Below, one piece after another: positions 38,079 to 46,877 of a stretch of 64,000 nucleotides of DNA; the stretch's first letter is position 1; every line of letters starts with the position of its first letter. This DNA is from Ligilactobacillus ubinensis (GTDB taxonomy: Bacteria > Bacillota > Bacilli > Lactobacillales > Lactobacillaceae): NCBI RefSeq assembly GCF_024160875.1, contig NZ_JAIULA010000008.1:36648-100647 (forward strand). The letters run 5' to 3'. Both the position numbers and the translations under genes were made by a program. Under the pieces are notes generated by a model. It saw only the letters and a list, made by a program, of their open reading frames with translations. It had not been told where the DNA came from and ran no database searches.

Positions 38079-39071
38079 ATGACCAAAATTCTAATGATGT
38101 CTGTCCGTGATGATGAAAAACCTGCTATAGATGCCTGGGAAAAACGTCATCCTGATGTACAAGTTAAAACTACAACTTCAGAATTAAAAGCCGCTACTAT
38201 TGAAGAAGTTAACGGATATGATGGGTTAGTTATTCAGCAACGTTATAATATTGAACCCGAAGTTTATCCACGACTAAAAGAATTCGGATTAAAACAAATC
38301 AGTGCTCGAACTGCTGGATTTGATGTACTAAATCTGGATTTAGCAACTAAAAATAATCTAATCATTACAAATGTCCCCGCATATTCCCCCCGTTCTGTTG
38401 CAGAATTAGCCGTTGCACATGCGTTTCGGTTAACTCGCAATCTTGAATTATTTGATGCTCGTGCTGCTAAACAAGATTTTCGTTGGGCTGGCTTACAGGC
38501 AAAAGAAATCCATTCTTTAACCATTGGAATTATTGGAGCTGGACGTATTGGTGGCACTACTGCAAAGCTATTCCATGCACTTGGTTCTAAAATTATTGCC
38601 AATGATCCTATTGAAAACTCTGACTTAAAATCTATATTAACTTATAAATCTTTTGATGCTGTTCTCAAAGAATCCGATGTCTTATGTCTTCATGTTGATT
38701 TAAATGATTCTTCTCGCAACTTAATTGATGCTCATGCTCTAAGTTTAATGAAAAACACTGCCTTTCTTATCAACGAATGTCGTGGCCCTGTTGTTGACAC
38801 TGATGCTTTAATAATGGCTTTAGAAAACAAAAAGCTTGCAGGAGCTGCACTTGATACATTAACTGGTGAAGAAAATTTCTTTAATTTCAACTTAGAAGGT
38901 AAGGAACTTCCAAGTGAACAACTAAAAAAATTACGTTCCTTTGATAACGTTGTTTTGACCCCACATGTTGGTTTCTATACAAATATTGCTGTTCAAAACA
39001 TGGTTGATATTAGTTTAGATTCAGCATTGAGTATCCTAAATGGAGAAAAAGTAGCAACTCAAGTTAATTAA
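38079..39071 (+). CDS. D-lactate dehydrogenase (D-2-hydroxyacid dehydrogenase family)
   Basis: 330 aa, reduces pyruvate to D-lactate with NADH. NAD-binding GIIGAGRIGGTTA. Catalytic residues: Arg in NECRGPVVDTDAL, Glu in LTGEEN/ALDTLTGEE context, His in LTPHVGFYT. Close D-hydroxyisocaproate dehydrogenases share all of these, so specificity for pyruvate is likely but not certain. TATAAT at 38041-38046 may be its -10. It is monocistronic with a terminator. Confidence 0.9.
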   Translation: MTKILMMSVRDDEKPAIDAWEKRHPDVQVKTTTSELKAATIEEVNGYDGLVIQQRYNIEPEVYPRLKEFGLKQISARTAGFDVLNLDLATKNNLIITNVPAYSPRSVAELAVAHAFRLTRNLELFDARAAKQDFRWAGLQAKEIHSLTIGIIGAGRIGGTTAKLFHALGSKIIANDPIENSDLKSILTYKSFDAVLKESDVLCLHVDLNDSSRNLIDAHALSLMKNTAFLINECRGPVVDTDALIMALENKKLAGAALDTLTGEENFFNFNLEGKELPSEQLKKLRSFDNVVLTPHVGFYTNIAVQNMVDISLDSALSILNGEKVATQVN

Positions 39072-39114
39072 TTTTCTTTGAGTAACTAAAAAACTACATA
39101 ATCATACCTATACT

Positions 39115-39164
39115 AAAAAAGTCATTAAATCATGTTTAACAACTGTTGATTTAATGACTTTTTT
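39115..39164. terminator. Bidirectional terminator
   Basis: AAAAAAGTCATTAAATCA / TGATTTAATGACTTTTTT between the convergent dehydrogenase and PBP genes. Confidence 0.9.
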
Positions 39165-39217
39165 CCTTTGTAAAATATTTAGGTATTACTTACCAAACTT
39201 TATCTGACTCTCTAATT

Positions 39218-41329
39218 TTAATCGTTACCGCCACTACCATTATCACTTGTAGTAGTTGAAATCCCCTTGCTTGAACGAACGGTTTTCCAGAAAGCTTTAT
39301 AAACCTCCGAAGCCAAAGTTTGAACGATTGATCCACTTGAACTTGAATCCATTCCAGGGAAAACGATGGCCATAGCAACTTTTGCATTGTTAGACGGTCC
39401 ATACATGACTAAACTATGTGTTATCGTTTCAGTTGTTCCATGATACGTCTGAGCAGTCCCTGTTTTAGCAGAAACTTCTGGTGTTAAATCTTCCAAAGCT
39501 GTACCTGTTCTTGATGACATTGAACCATGAACAACATCATAGAAACCAGTTTTTACGACATTCCATTCAGACGAGGAAGCATTATATACATTTAACACAT
39601 TTGGTTCAAATTCATACACTGTTTTTCCTAATGTTCCATTTTTATTACTTTCACGTATAGATTGTAAAACATGTGGCTGCAAACGATACCCACCATTTGC
39701 AATCATTGAAACATATTGAGCCAACTGAATCGTTGTATAAGAATCATAGTTACCAAAAGATAAATCAAGTGCTTTACCAATATTACTTTGACCAGAAGCA
39801 CCTGCATAACCTGTGCTTTCTCCCGGAATATCAATCCCAGTCTTCACACCTAAACCAAACTGATTAAAATTATTTCTTAACTTAGTAAATATCGATGACG
39901 GCATCGTCAACGCAGAACCTGATTTATACGTATAACCCACTTCAAGCATTGTTAATTTCATCATATAAACGTTTGAAGAAATTTCCAAAGCTTGTTCTGC
40001 AGTAAGAGACATATCATCTGCACCTGTTTTATTGAACCATGATGCTTTAGTTGCTGTACCTTTAAGTTTAATTGGCTCATCATACAAAGTATTGCTTGAT
40101 GGTGTAATAACTCCTGAGGTCAGTCCCCCCATAACTTGGGCACCCTTAACAACAGAACCCATAACATAGGTTTGATTAAGCGTTCCTAATGCATTTGCTG
40201 TTACTTTGTTGGTAGAAAGATTTCGACTAGCCCCAGCTAATGCATAGATTGCACCTGTATTAGGATTAATAACTGCAACATATGCACCCGGCATATAAGG
40301 ATTAGAACTTTTTACACTATTAACAGCGGACATCAAATATTTTTGTACTTTCTTTTGAAATTTTTCATTAATTGTCAAAACAACATTATCGCCTTTTTTT
40401 CCACCATATTGAGTAGTCTCTTTTAAGACCTTGCCATTTTGTGTTTCGACATTAATCGTCTTTTTTGTTCCTTTTAAAACATTTTCATATTGGGATTCTA
40501 TATAGCTAGAACCAACACTATCATTACGTGAATATCCTTCTGCTAATAACTCATTAATTGAATCACTTGGCAAACCTGTTTTTTCTGTTGTTACAGTTCC
40601 AATAATACTCTTAACTGAACTCCCTGCAGGATAAGAACGACGCCAGTTTGTGCCTATTTTAATGCCTTCCATTTCAGATAAATGTTCACCAACTTCGGAC
40701 ATTTCTTTATCTGTTACGCCTTGTGCTTTCAAATAAACTGTAGATAATGAATATGCATTACTCATCTTACTGTATAGAATAGCTATTTCTTTTTGCTTAT
40801 GTGTCATTCCTGCATATAATTTATGTTTTTTAACATAGGCTAACTCAGCTTTATATAGCTCCGATGACGACATGCTAGAAGAACCTGTAATCTTTTTGTC
40901 AACTTCACTTTCATGTTTAGCTAAATAAAAATCTGCTTTATTCGTAGCTGTTAATGAACTTGTAGAAACACTTATATAATTTGACAAATATTTTGCAACA
41001 GAATACATCTGTGTATTCGTTACACTTAAGGGCTTTGTATACGTAATAGCTCTTGACGATTTATTACTTACCAACACCTTACCAGAAGAATCATAAATTT
41101 GCCCACGTTGGACATTTTGTGTTTCTGTTTCTGTTTCACTACTTGATACCTCTGATTCAAACATCGTCCCATGTAAAATCTGCAAATAAGCTAACTGACC
41201 TATTAACGCTGCAAACAGCAAAAAGACGATTAAAAAGAGAAAATTCAAACGAAAAGGAATATGTGATTTATTTTTATTCGTAGTAGTTTCAACTTTTCTA
41301 GCTTTTCTAACTTTCTTAAAAAATTTCAA
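39218..41329 (-). CDS. Class B penicillin-binding protein (transpeptidase)
   Basis: 703 aa from TTG 41329 (GGAG 8 nt upstream). Basic N-terminus, one TM (about 28-50), a PBP dimerisation domain (NVQRGQIYDSSGKVL), then the transpeptidase domain with SVVK (S-x-x-K), SSN and KTGT. The C-terminus is Ser/Gly-rich. It is of the PBP2b/PbpA elongation type rather than the septal PBP2x type, since no PASTA domains are present. Position near rpmG and the yqg genes parallels Bacillus pbpA. Confidence 0.93.
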   Translation of the reverse strand: MKFFKKVRKARKVETTTNKNKSHIPFRLNFLFLIVFLLFAALIGQLAYLQILHGTMFESEVSSSETETETQNVQRGQIYDSSGKVLVSNKSSRAITYTKPLSVTNTQMYSVAKYLSNYISVSTSSLTATNKADFYLAKHESEVDKKITGSSSMSSSELYKAELAYVKKHKLYAGMTHKQKEIAILYSKMSNAYSLSTVYLKAQGVTDKEMSEVGEHLSEMEGIKIGTNWRRSYPAGSSVKSIIGTVTTEKTGLPSDSINELLAEGYSRNDSVGSSYIESQYENVLKGTKKTINVETQNGKVLKETTQYGGKKGDNVVLTINEKFQKKVQKYLMSAVNSVKSSNPYMPGAYVAVINPNTGAIYALAGASRNLSTNKVTANALGTLNQTYVMGSVVKGAQVMGGLTSGVITPSSNTLYDEPIKLKGTATKASWFNKTGADDMSLTAEQALEISSNVYMMKLTMLEVGYTYKSGSALTMPSSIFTKLRNNFNQFGLGVKTGIDIPGESTGYAGASGQSNIGKALDLSFGNYDSYTTIQLAQYVSMIANGGYRLQPHVLQSIRESNKNGTLGKTVYEFEPNVLNVYNASSSEWNVVKTGFYDVVHGSMSSRTGTALEDLTPEVSAKTGTAQTYHGTTETITHSLVMYGPSNNAKVAMAIVFPGMDSSSSGSIVQTLASEVYKAFWKTVRSSKGISTTTSDNGSGGND

Positions 41330-41539
41330 AACAATTGCTCCAATCTACTCTCATATTTTAAAAACATGAGCCGTTGCTTATCACTATTCCCTATCGTACC
41401 ATAAAATCAACTCAATTTGGACACGTTTTGTACTTAAAAAAGACTAAAATTATACCAAATTACTTTAAATATTTTTTAGATAGCTATTTCTTTATGCAAA
41501 CAACCTTATCCTATGCTATGCTAGAAACTAAATAATATA

Positions 41540-41574
41540 CTATGTTATAAATTACGTAATTTTTTATAACATAG
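41540..41574. promoter_or_regulatory. Hairpin/operator just upstream of the YfhO-family gene
   Basis: CTATGTTATAAA-(11 nt)-TTTATAACATAG, 12-bp perfect arms, with the palindrome AATTACGTAATT inside. It begins at a possible -10 (TATACT) and ends 5 bp before the SD GAGGTG. It could be an operator or a 5' mRNA hairpin; no T run follows, so it is not a terminator. Confidence 0.5.
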
Positions 41575-41591
41575 CTTTGAGGTGTTTTATA

Positions 41592-44267
41592 ATGATTCAA
41601 AAAGTTCGTTCTTACTTAAAAGAACATTATCCTTTAATTTTAAGTTTTTGGGGACCTATTATTCTAATGCTAGGCTATTTTATTTATCGTAAAATGTATC
41701 CTTTTGGCACTAGCAGTATCTTAACGGTAGATATGGGTCAGCAATATGTGGACTTCTTCCAATTTTTTAGACGTACTATTCTGCATTCACCTAGTAGTTT
41801 TTTCTATACCTTCTCTAAAGCAATTGGTGGTGAAATGCTGGGTGAATGGGCCTATTACTTACTTAGTCCGTTTAATTTAATATTGCTCTTTTTCCCTAGT
41901 AAAACTATTATGGCAGGAATTATTGTTATTACCTTATTAAAATATGGTTGTGCTGGCTATACCTTTGGCAGATTACTTTCAAAACGCAACTTAAAAAAGG
42001 GTCTATTAATTCCTACTTTCTCAACTGCATATGCTTTTATGGGATGGAGTATTGCTAACCAACTTAATTTATTATGGATTGATGCAATTGTTTTTTTACC
42101 TTTAATTATTCTTGGTTTACTTAATTTACTAGATCATAAAAAAGGTTATGCTTATTCCTTATGGTTAGCAGTAATGTTGATTGTTAACTACTATATGGCA
42201 TATATGATTTGCCTTTTTTTAATTCTTTTCTTTATTTGGTACATAGCAGATACCTTTGAAACATGGAAAACTTGTTTTAAAAAATTGTGGCTATTTATTA
42301 GCCGTTCACTAATATCTGTAGGCATTGCAGCAGCTTTACTTTTACCTACATTTTACTCATTGCAATCAAGCAAGGGGCAATATACTCAAGATCAAATTTC
42401 TGCAAAACTAGAGTATAATCCCTTAAAAATGTTAACTAAATTTGTACTTGGATCATTTGATTTTAAACAAATGCCTTCGGGTTATCCTAATTTGTTTGTC
42501 AGCAGCTTAGTCCTATTTACATTTATCATGTTCTTTTTCAACAAGAAATTCAGCATAAAATCTCGACTAACTGCTTTAGTAATAAGCATTTTCTTCATTG
42601 TTTCCATGTGTTTTGAACCTCTTGATTTATTATGGCATGGTATGCAGTTTCCAGTATGGTATCCATATCGCTTTACCTTTGTTGTTTCATTTTGGATGAT
42701 TTTTTTAGCAGCTAAATCTTTTGATAAATTTAATTTTAGTCCTACTTGGTGGCAGATTTGGCTAGCTTTTCTTTTAGAAGCGGGGATTTTAGGCTATAGT
42801 TGGTTAAAGCTCAATAAAGTGTCTTATCTTAATAAAACTACACTTATTTTTTCAGCTCTTTTTGCTGTCTTAACTTTATTGTTATTATCTATTGCTCCTA
42901 AAAATAATCCAAATAACATTCGTAATGTTTTTTTATATATTATTGTTATGGTAGAAATGACAGCCAACGTTGCATTTTCACTTAATAATATTAGTTATTT
43001 ATCAGCTAGTGAATATTCCGTTCCAACGGCTTCTTTAAGTAAAGATACGCAATTACTAAAAAAATTAGATTCTAGTATGTATCGGACTGGTCAAACATAC
43101 AGCCGAACAAAAAACGATGGTATCGCCAATGGCTTTAACAGTGGCTCATATTTTAGTTCTGCGTTAGAAAAATCTATTCCTGATTTTTATGGACAAATTG
43201 GCAATCCAGATGGAGATAACTACGTCACATATTCAAATGGCACCTTAATTACTGATGGTTTACTGGATATGAAATACTTCTTTAATCAAAAAGATACGTC
43301 TGAATTAACTGGTGCTAGTACTACTACAACATTAAGTCCTTTAACTGAAAAAAGTGATTTAAATCTCTACCGCTTAGTGGGTAATAACTTAACTACTAGA
43401 ATTTACAAAAATCCATATGCGTCAAGTTTAGGCTATGCTGCAAACTCAACTCTTAAAAACCTGACAACATTATACGATGATCCGATAACTTATCAAACTT
43501 CATGGTTAAATGCTGTTACAGGAACTTGGCCCACAACTAAATATTTCACGGCGCAAAACTTTAATGAGGTTATTTTCCAAAATGCAACCCAAACTGTTAA
43601 TTTAACTGGCGCTGTTGTTAAACGCAAAAATACTAATGCAGATTCACAGATTATATTTAAATTTACGCCTAAAACAAATAATTCATATTACTTAACTCTT
43701 GGTTCTGGTCTGATAGGAGATAATGTCAGTTTATATATTGGTAACCGCCAATTAAATTACTACAGTACCTTCAGACATACAGTTGTAGTTAACATTGCCA
43801 ACCATGATAAAGGTCAAGAAATTGTAATTACTGCTCGCTTTAAGAAAAAAACTTTGACTCTTAATAATTTTGTTCTTTATGAAATGAATAATAAACTAGT
43901 AGAACAAAAACTTAAAGAAGTTAAAAAACAAGCCTGGAAAATCAAAAAACACTCCGATCGTTATCTCTCAGGTTCAATATCTATAACAAAGAGTAGTCAG
44001 ATTTTTACAACAACAATACCTTACAGTAAAGGATGGCACGCTTATGTAGATGGTAAATCTGTTTCAACATATAAAGTTCAAAACACATTTTTAGCATTTG
44101 ATATTAGTAAGGGCAAACATACAATTACTCTAAGTTATTGGCCACCTTATTTAAATTTAGGTATCGCAATATCCGTAATATCATTAATAATCCTTTTTGC
44201 TCCAGCCTTGGTAAGACGTTTTTACAAACCTAAATTAAGTCGCGCAAGCCGACCATATCAAAAATAG
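41592..44267 (+). CDS. YfhO-family multispanning membrane protein
   Basis: 891 aa from ATG 41592 (GAGGTG upstream; the frame is open from 41577). About a dozen TM segments fill the first 430 residues, including the family region DMGQQYVDFFQFFRR. A large extracytoplasmic beta-rich domain follows (about 460-830). A final TM and basic tail close the protein. YfhO proteins are GT-C-like glycosyltransferases; some add sugars to lipoteichoic or wall teichoic acid. Substrate here is unknown. Confidence 0.92.
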   Translation: MIQKVRSYLKEHYPLILSFWGPIILMLGYFIYRKMYPFGTSSILTVDMGQQYVDFFQFFRRTILHSPSSFFYTFSKAIGGEMLGEWAYYLLSPFNLILLFFPSKTIMAGIIVITLLKYGCAGYTFGRLLSKRNLKKGLLIPTFSTAYAFMGWSIANQLNLLWIDAIVFLPLIILGLLNLLDHKKGYAYSLWLAVMLIVNYYMAYMICLFLILFFIWYIADTFETWKTCFKKLWLFISRSLISVGIAAALLLPTFYSLQSSKGQYTQDQISAKLEYNPLKMLTKFVLGSFDFKQMPSGYPNLFVSSLVLFTFIMFFFNKKFSIKSRLTALVISIFFIVSMCFEPLDLLWHGMQFPVWYPYRFTFVVSFWMIFLAAKSFDKFNFSPTWWQIWLAFLLEAGILGYSWLKLNKVSYLNKTTLIFSALFAVLTLLLLSIAPKNNPNNIRNVFLYIIVMVEMTANVAFSLNNISYLSASEYSVPTASLSKDTQLLKKLDSSMYRTGQTYSRTKNDGIANGFNSGSYFSSALEKSIPDFYGQIGNPDGDNYVTYSNGTLITDGLLDMKYFFNQKDTSELTGASTTTTLSPLTEKSDLNLYRLVGNNLTTRIYKNPYASSLGYAANSTLKNLTTLYDDPITYQTSWLNAVTGTWPTTKYFTAQNFNEVIFQNATQTVNLTGAVVKRKNTNADSQIIFKFTPKTNNSYYLTLGSGLIGDNVSLYIGNRQLNYYSTFRHTVVVNIANHDKGQEIVITARFKKKTLTLNNFVLYEMNNKLVEQKLKEVKKQAWKIKKHSDRYLSGSISITKSSQIFTTTIPYSKGWHAYVDGKSVSTYKVQNTFLAFDISKGKHTITLSYWPPYLNLGIAISVISLIILFAPALVRRFYKPKLSRASRPYQK

Positions 44268-44276
44268 TTAAATATA

Positions 44277-44325
44277 AATACCCTCCTAAGAATTAGATAT
44301 CATCTAACGACTTAGGAGGGTATTT
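44277..44325. terminator. Bidirectional terminator
   Basis: AAATACCCTCCTAAG / CTTAGGAGGGTATTT with an inner ATTAGAT/ATCTAA stem, between convergent genes. Confidence 0.9.
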
Positions 44326-44339
44326 GTTTGAATTAAAAA

Positions 44340-45119
44340 CTAGCTAGCTTTTTGGGCTTCATTTTGTTTAACTGGTGAAAACCACATATATGCACCATAA
44401 ACACTATTTATAAACATTATTATCTGTAATACAAACATAGATAAAGCTGCTGGTCCACCATTAGTTAGCTGAACCGACCAAATATATATATTAATTACAT
44501 CTAATATCAACCAAGCTATCCATTGTGACCGATAACCATATGTCATTAAAATCATCCCAATAATTCCCAAAGGTAGTAATGTTGCATCCACATATACTTG
44601 AGTTCCATTCAATCTTTTACTTGTTTCTAAAACAATGAAATAGAGAATAATCGCACCTATGAATGCCAATATAGCTTGCCATTTTTTCATTTTTCGAGCC
44701 TTTAACTCAGTTTTATTATTTTGAACCGCCATCTGTTTATGCCATACCGTAATCCCTACAAACTGCATTACAAGATAGAAAGTTTGCGATGCAATGTCAC
44801 CAATTAAATGATTGTATACTGCAACGATTAACCAAACGATACAACTTAATATTCCCCAACTATAATTTGTAATTCTACCTTGATCAACTAAAATCAGGTT
44901 TAAAACGGTCGCAATCCCCGTTATGAGACCTAGCCAACTCATAAATCCATAATCACCACCAAAAATGAATGCACCAATTTCACCTAATAACATTAACACC
45001 ATCATTATTACAGTTAATCTTGCTAATGAGATTATTTCGGTAATATTATTTTTTAAGTCTAAAACTTCACGTAATCCTATAAAAAGATGCTGCGTGTTCT
45101 CCATAATTTTTTCCATCAT
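44340..45119 (-). CDS. pnuC: Nicotinamide riboside transporter PnuC
   Basis: 259 aa from ATG 45119 (GGAGG 5 nt upstream; a second ATG is adjacent). Seven to eight TM segments. Motifs include GLITGIATVLNLILVDQGRITNY and the conserved W-rich SWGILS/QWIAW regions of PnuC. It takes up nicotinamide riboside for NAD synthesis. It is monocistronic, and no NAD-related riboswitch is recognised in its leader. Confidence 0.93.
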   Translation of the reverse strand: MMEKIMENTQHLFIGLREVLDLKNNITEIISLARLTVIMMVLMLLGEIGAFIFGGDYGFMSWLGLITGIATVLNLILVDQGRITNYSWGILSCIVWLIVAVYNHLIGDIASQTFYLVMQFVGITVWHKQMAVQNNKTELKARKMKKWQAILAFIGAIILYFIVLETSKRLNGTQVYVDATLLPLGIIGMILMTYGYRSQWIAWLILDVINIYIWSVQLTNGGPAALSMFVLQIIMFINSVYGAYMWFSPVKQNEAQKAS

Positions 45120-45234
45120 AAATTCCTCCAAATAAGAGCTCAAAAATTTTTAAGTATATTGTACTTTAATTAGCATAAAAATAAAAGTATTTCTTACTTA
45201 ATTACTCTGTTTTATTCTACAAAAAAGATAAAAG

Positions 45235-45263
45235 CTAGTGTTTTGACCTTTGTTATACACTAG
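45235..45263 (-). terminator. Possible terminator of hemH
   Basis: Minus strand CTAGTGT-(15 nt)-ACACTAG followed by CTTTTATCTTTTTTG, about 100 bp past the hemH stop. Short stem, so moderate confidence. Confidence 0.4.
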
Positions 45264-45359
45264 AAAAATATTAATAATCTATTCTATCTCGTCTGTATAA
45301 CTTAAACCACTAATCTTTTATCTTAATCGTTAATTCTAACTAAAGTTAATATATCATAA

Positions 45360-46301
45360 TTAGATGTAGTCCAATAAAATTTCAGCTAATTCTTTAGCTT
45401 CATTAAAGGGATGGATATATTCAAATAACTCACCACCACTAGACTTAAAATAAGCTCGATTTTCTATATCAATTTCATAAATAGTCTCTAAACAATCTGC
45501 AACAAAACCAGGCGAACAAACCAGAATTTTCTTTATCCCTTTATTTGGAAAATCCATCAACATTTTACTAGTTGCTGGTGTTAGCCATTTTCCTGGTCCA
45601 AATTTCGATTGATAACTTTGATAATACGGAAAATCTCCTACTTTTTCCATAATTAGTTGGGTGGTTTCTTGACATTGTTTAGGATATGTATCGCCACTTT
45701 TTACATAACTTTCAGGAATCCCATGGTACGAAAACAAGATTGCATTATAATTATTCTGGGATAGTTTTTCTTTAATCTTACTTGCATAATAAGCTATATA
45801 TTTAGGATGCTGATAAAAAGAATGAATGAATTTTAAATCTATAATTTTATCATTACCATAAAAATAAGACACTACATTATCAAAACTAGCGCCGCTTGTG
45901 GTTCCTGAATACTGGGGATAAAGCGGGATTATTGTTAGTTGCTCTACACCTTTACCTAATAACCTATCTATTCCCTCATCAATCAATGGATGACTATATG
46001 ACATGCATGTTTCTATTTCCACATCTGGTAAAAGCTTCTTTAGATTTTCGTTTTGCCGTAATGCAAAATAAGCCAATGGTGAACCTTTTTTTGTCCAAAC
46101 TTTTTGATACAATTTTCCTGATTTATACGGGCGAAATGGTAAAATCATGCCATGCAGTATTGGCCACCACAGAACACGGGGCACTTTAATTATTCGTTTA
46201 TCTGACAAAAAGCGTGCTAAATATCGTCTTACATCGTGAGGACTTGGACTATCCGGTGTTCCAGTATTAATCAATAAAACACCCTTTTTTCTTTTCAGCA
46301 C
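45360..46301 (-). CDS. hemH: Ferrochelatase (coproporphyrin ferrochelatase type)
   Basis: Inserts ferrous iron into a porphyrin. 313 aa. GVLLINTGTPDSP start, SYHGIPESY with the metal-binding His, PYYQSYQSKFGPGKWLTP, and CSPGFVADCLETIYEI with the conserved Glu. No other heme-synthesis gene is in the window. An isolated hemH is known in several lactobacilli and may serve porphyrin salvage or the reverse reaction. It is 32 bp after apt on the same strand. Confidence 0.95.
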   Translation of the reverse strand: MLKRKKGVLLINTGTPDSPSPHDVRRYLARFLSDKRIIKVPRVLWWPILHGMILPFRPYKSGKLYQKVWTKKGSPLAYFALRQNENLKKLLPDVEIETCMSYSHPLIDEGIDRLLGKGVEQLTIIPLYPQYSGTTSGASFDNVVSYFYGNDKIIDLKFIHSFYQHPKYIAYYASKIKEKLSQNNYNAILFSYHGIPESYVKSGDTYPKQCQETTQLIMEKVGDFPYYQSYQSKFGPGKWLTPATSKMLMDFPNKGIKKILVCSPGFVADCLETIYEIDIENRAYFKSSGGELFEYIHPFNEAKELAEILLDYI

Positions 46302-46333
46302 ACTATCACCTTCATCTTAAAATAAAATCAATA

Positions 46334-46852
46334 TTAATACTCCATCAATGTTAAAACATCATAACCCTTAAGCTTAGAACGACCTTTTAAATCTTTTAAT
46401 TCAATTAAAAATGCACAACCAACTACCGTCCCACCTAATTGCTCAACTAAATCAATCGTTGCACCAATTGTGCCTCCTGTAGCAAGTAGATCATCTGTCA
46501 CTAAGACTCTTTGACCTGGCTTAACAGCGTCTTTATGCAAGAATAATTCCGAAACACCATACTCTAATGAATATTGTGCACTAACCGTTTCACGTGGTAA
46601 TTTTCCTTTTTTTCGTGCAGGTGCAAATCCAACACCAAGCTCATATGCAACTGGACAACCAACAATAAAGCCACGTGCCTCTGGTCCAACAATCATATCA
46701 ACATTTTTATCTTTTGCAAATTGTACAATTCTATCTGTTGCTTGACGATAAGCCTCTCCATCTGCCATTAATGGAGATAAATCGCGAAAAATAATTCCCT
46801 TTTCTGGATAATCTGGAATACTTGCAACATAATTATTTAAATCTACTGCCAT
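46334..46852 (-). CDS. apt: Adenine phosphoribosyltransferase
   Basis: 172 aa. Makes AMP from adenine and [25 protein letters not shown], and the PRPP-binding motif [14 protein letters not shown] are present. It follows recJ by 25 bp, as in Bacillus recJ-apt. It complements the de novo purine genes at 7-20 kb. Confidence 0.97.
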   Translation of the reverse strand: MAVDLNNYVASIPDYPEKGIIFRDLSPLMADGEAYRQATDRIVQFAKDKNVDMIVGPEARGFIVGCPVAYELGVGFAPARKKGKLPRETVSAQYSLEYGVSELFLHKDAVKPGQRVLVTDDLLATGGTIGATIDLVEQLGGTVVGCAFLIELKDLKGRSKLKGYDVLTLMEY

Positions 46853-46877
46853 TAAAAATTCTCCTTTGGATTACATC

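Noticed and set aside
45120..45359. NAD-sensing or preQ1-type riboswitch upstream of pnuC
   Set aside because: Only a short hairpin was found, better placed as a hemH terminator.
44340..46301. pnuC and hemH as one cofactor operon
   Set aside because: They are separated by about 240 bp containing a hairpin, so common transcription is not supported.
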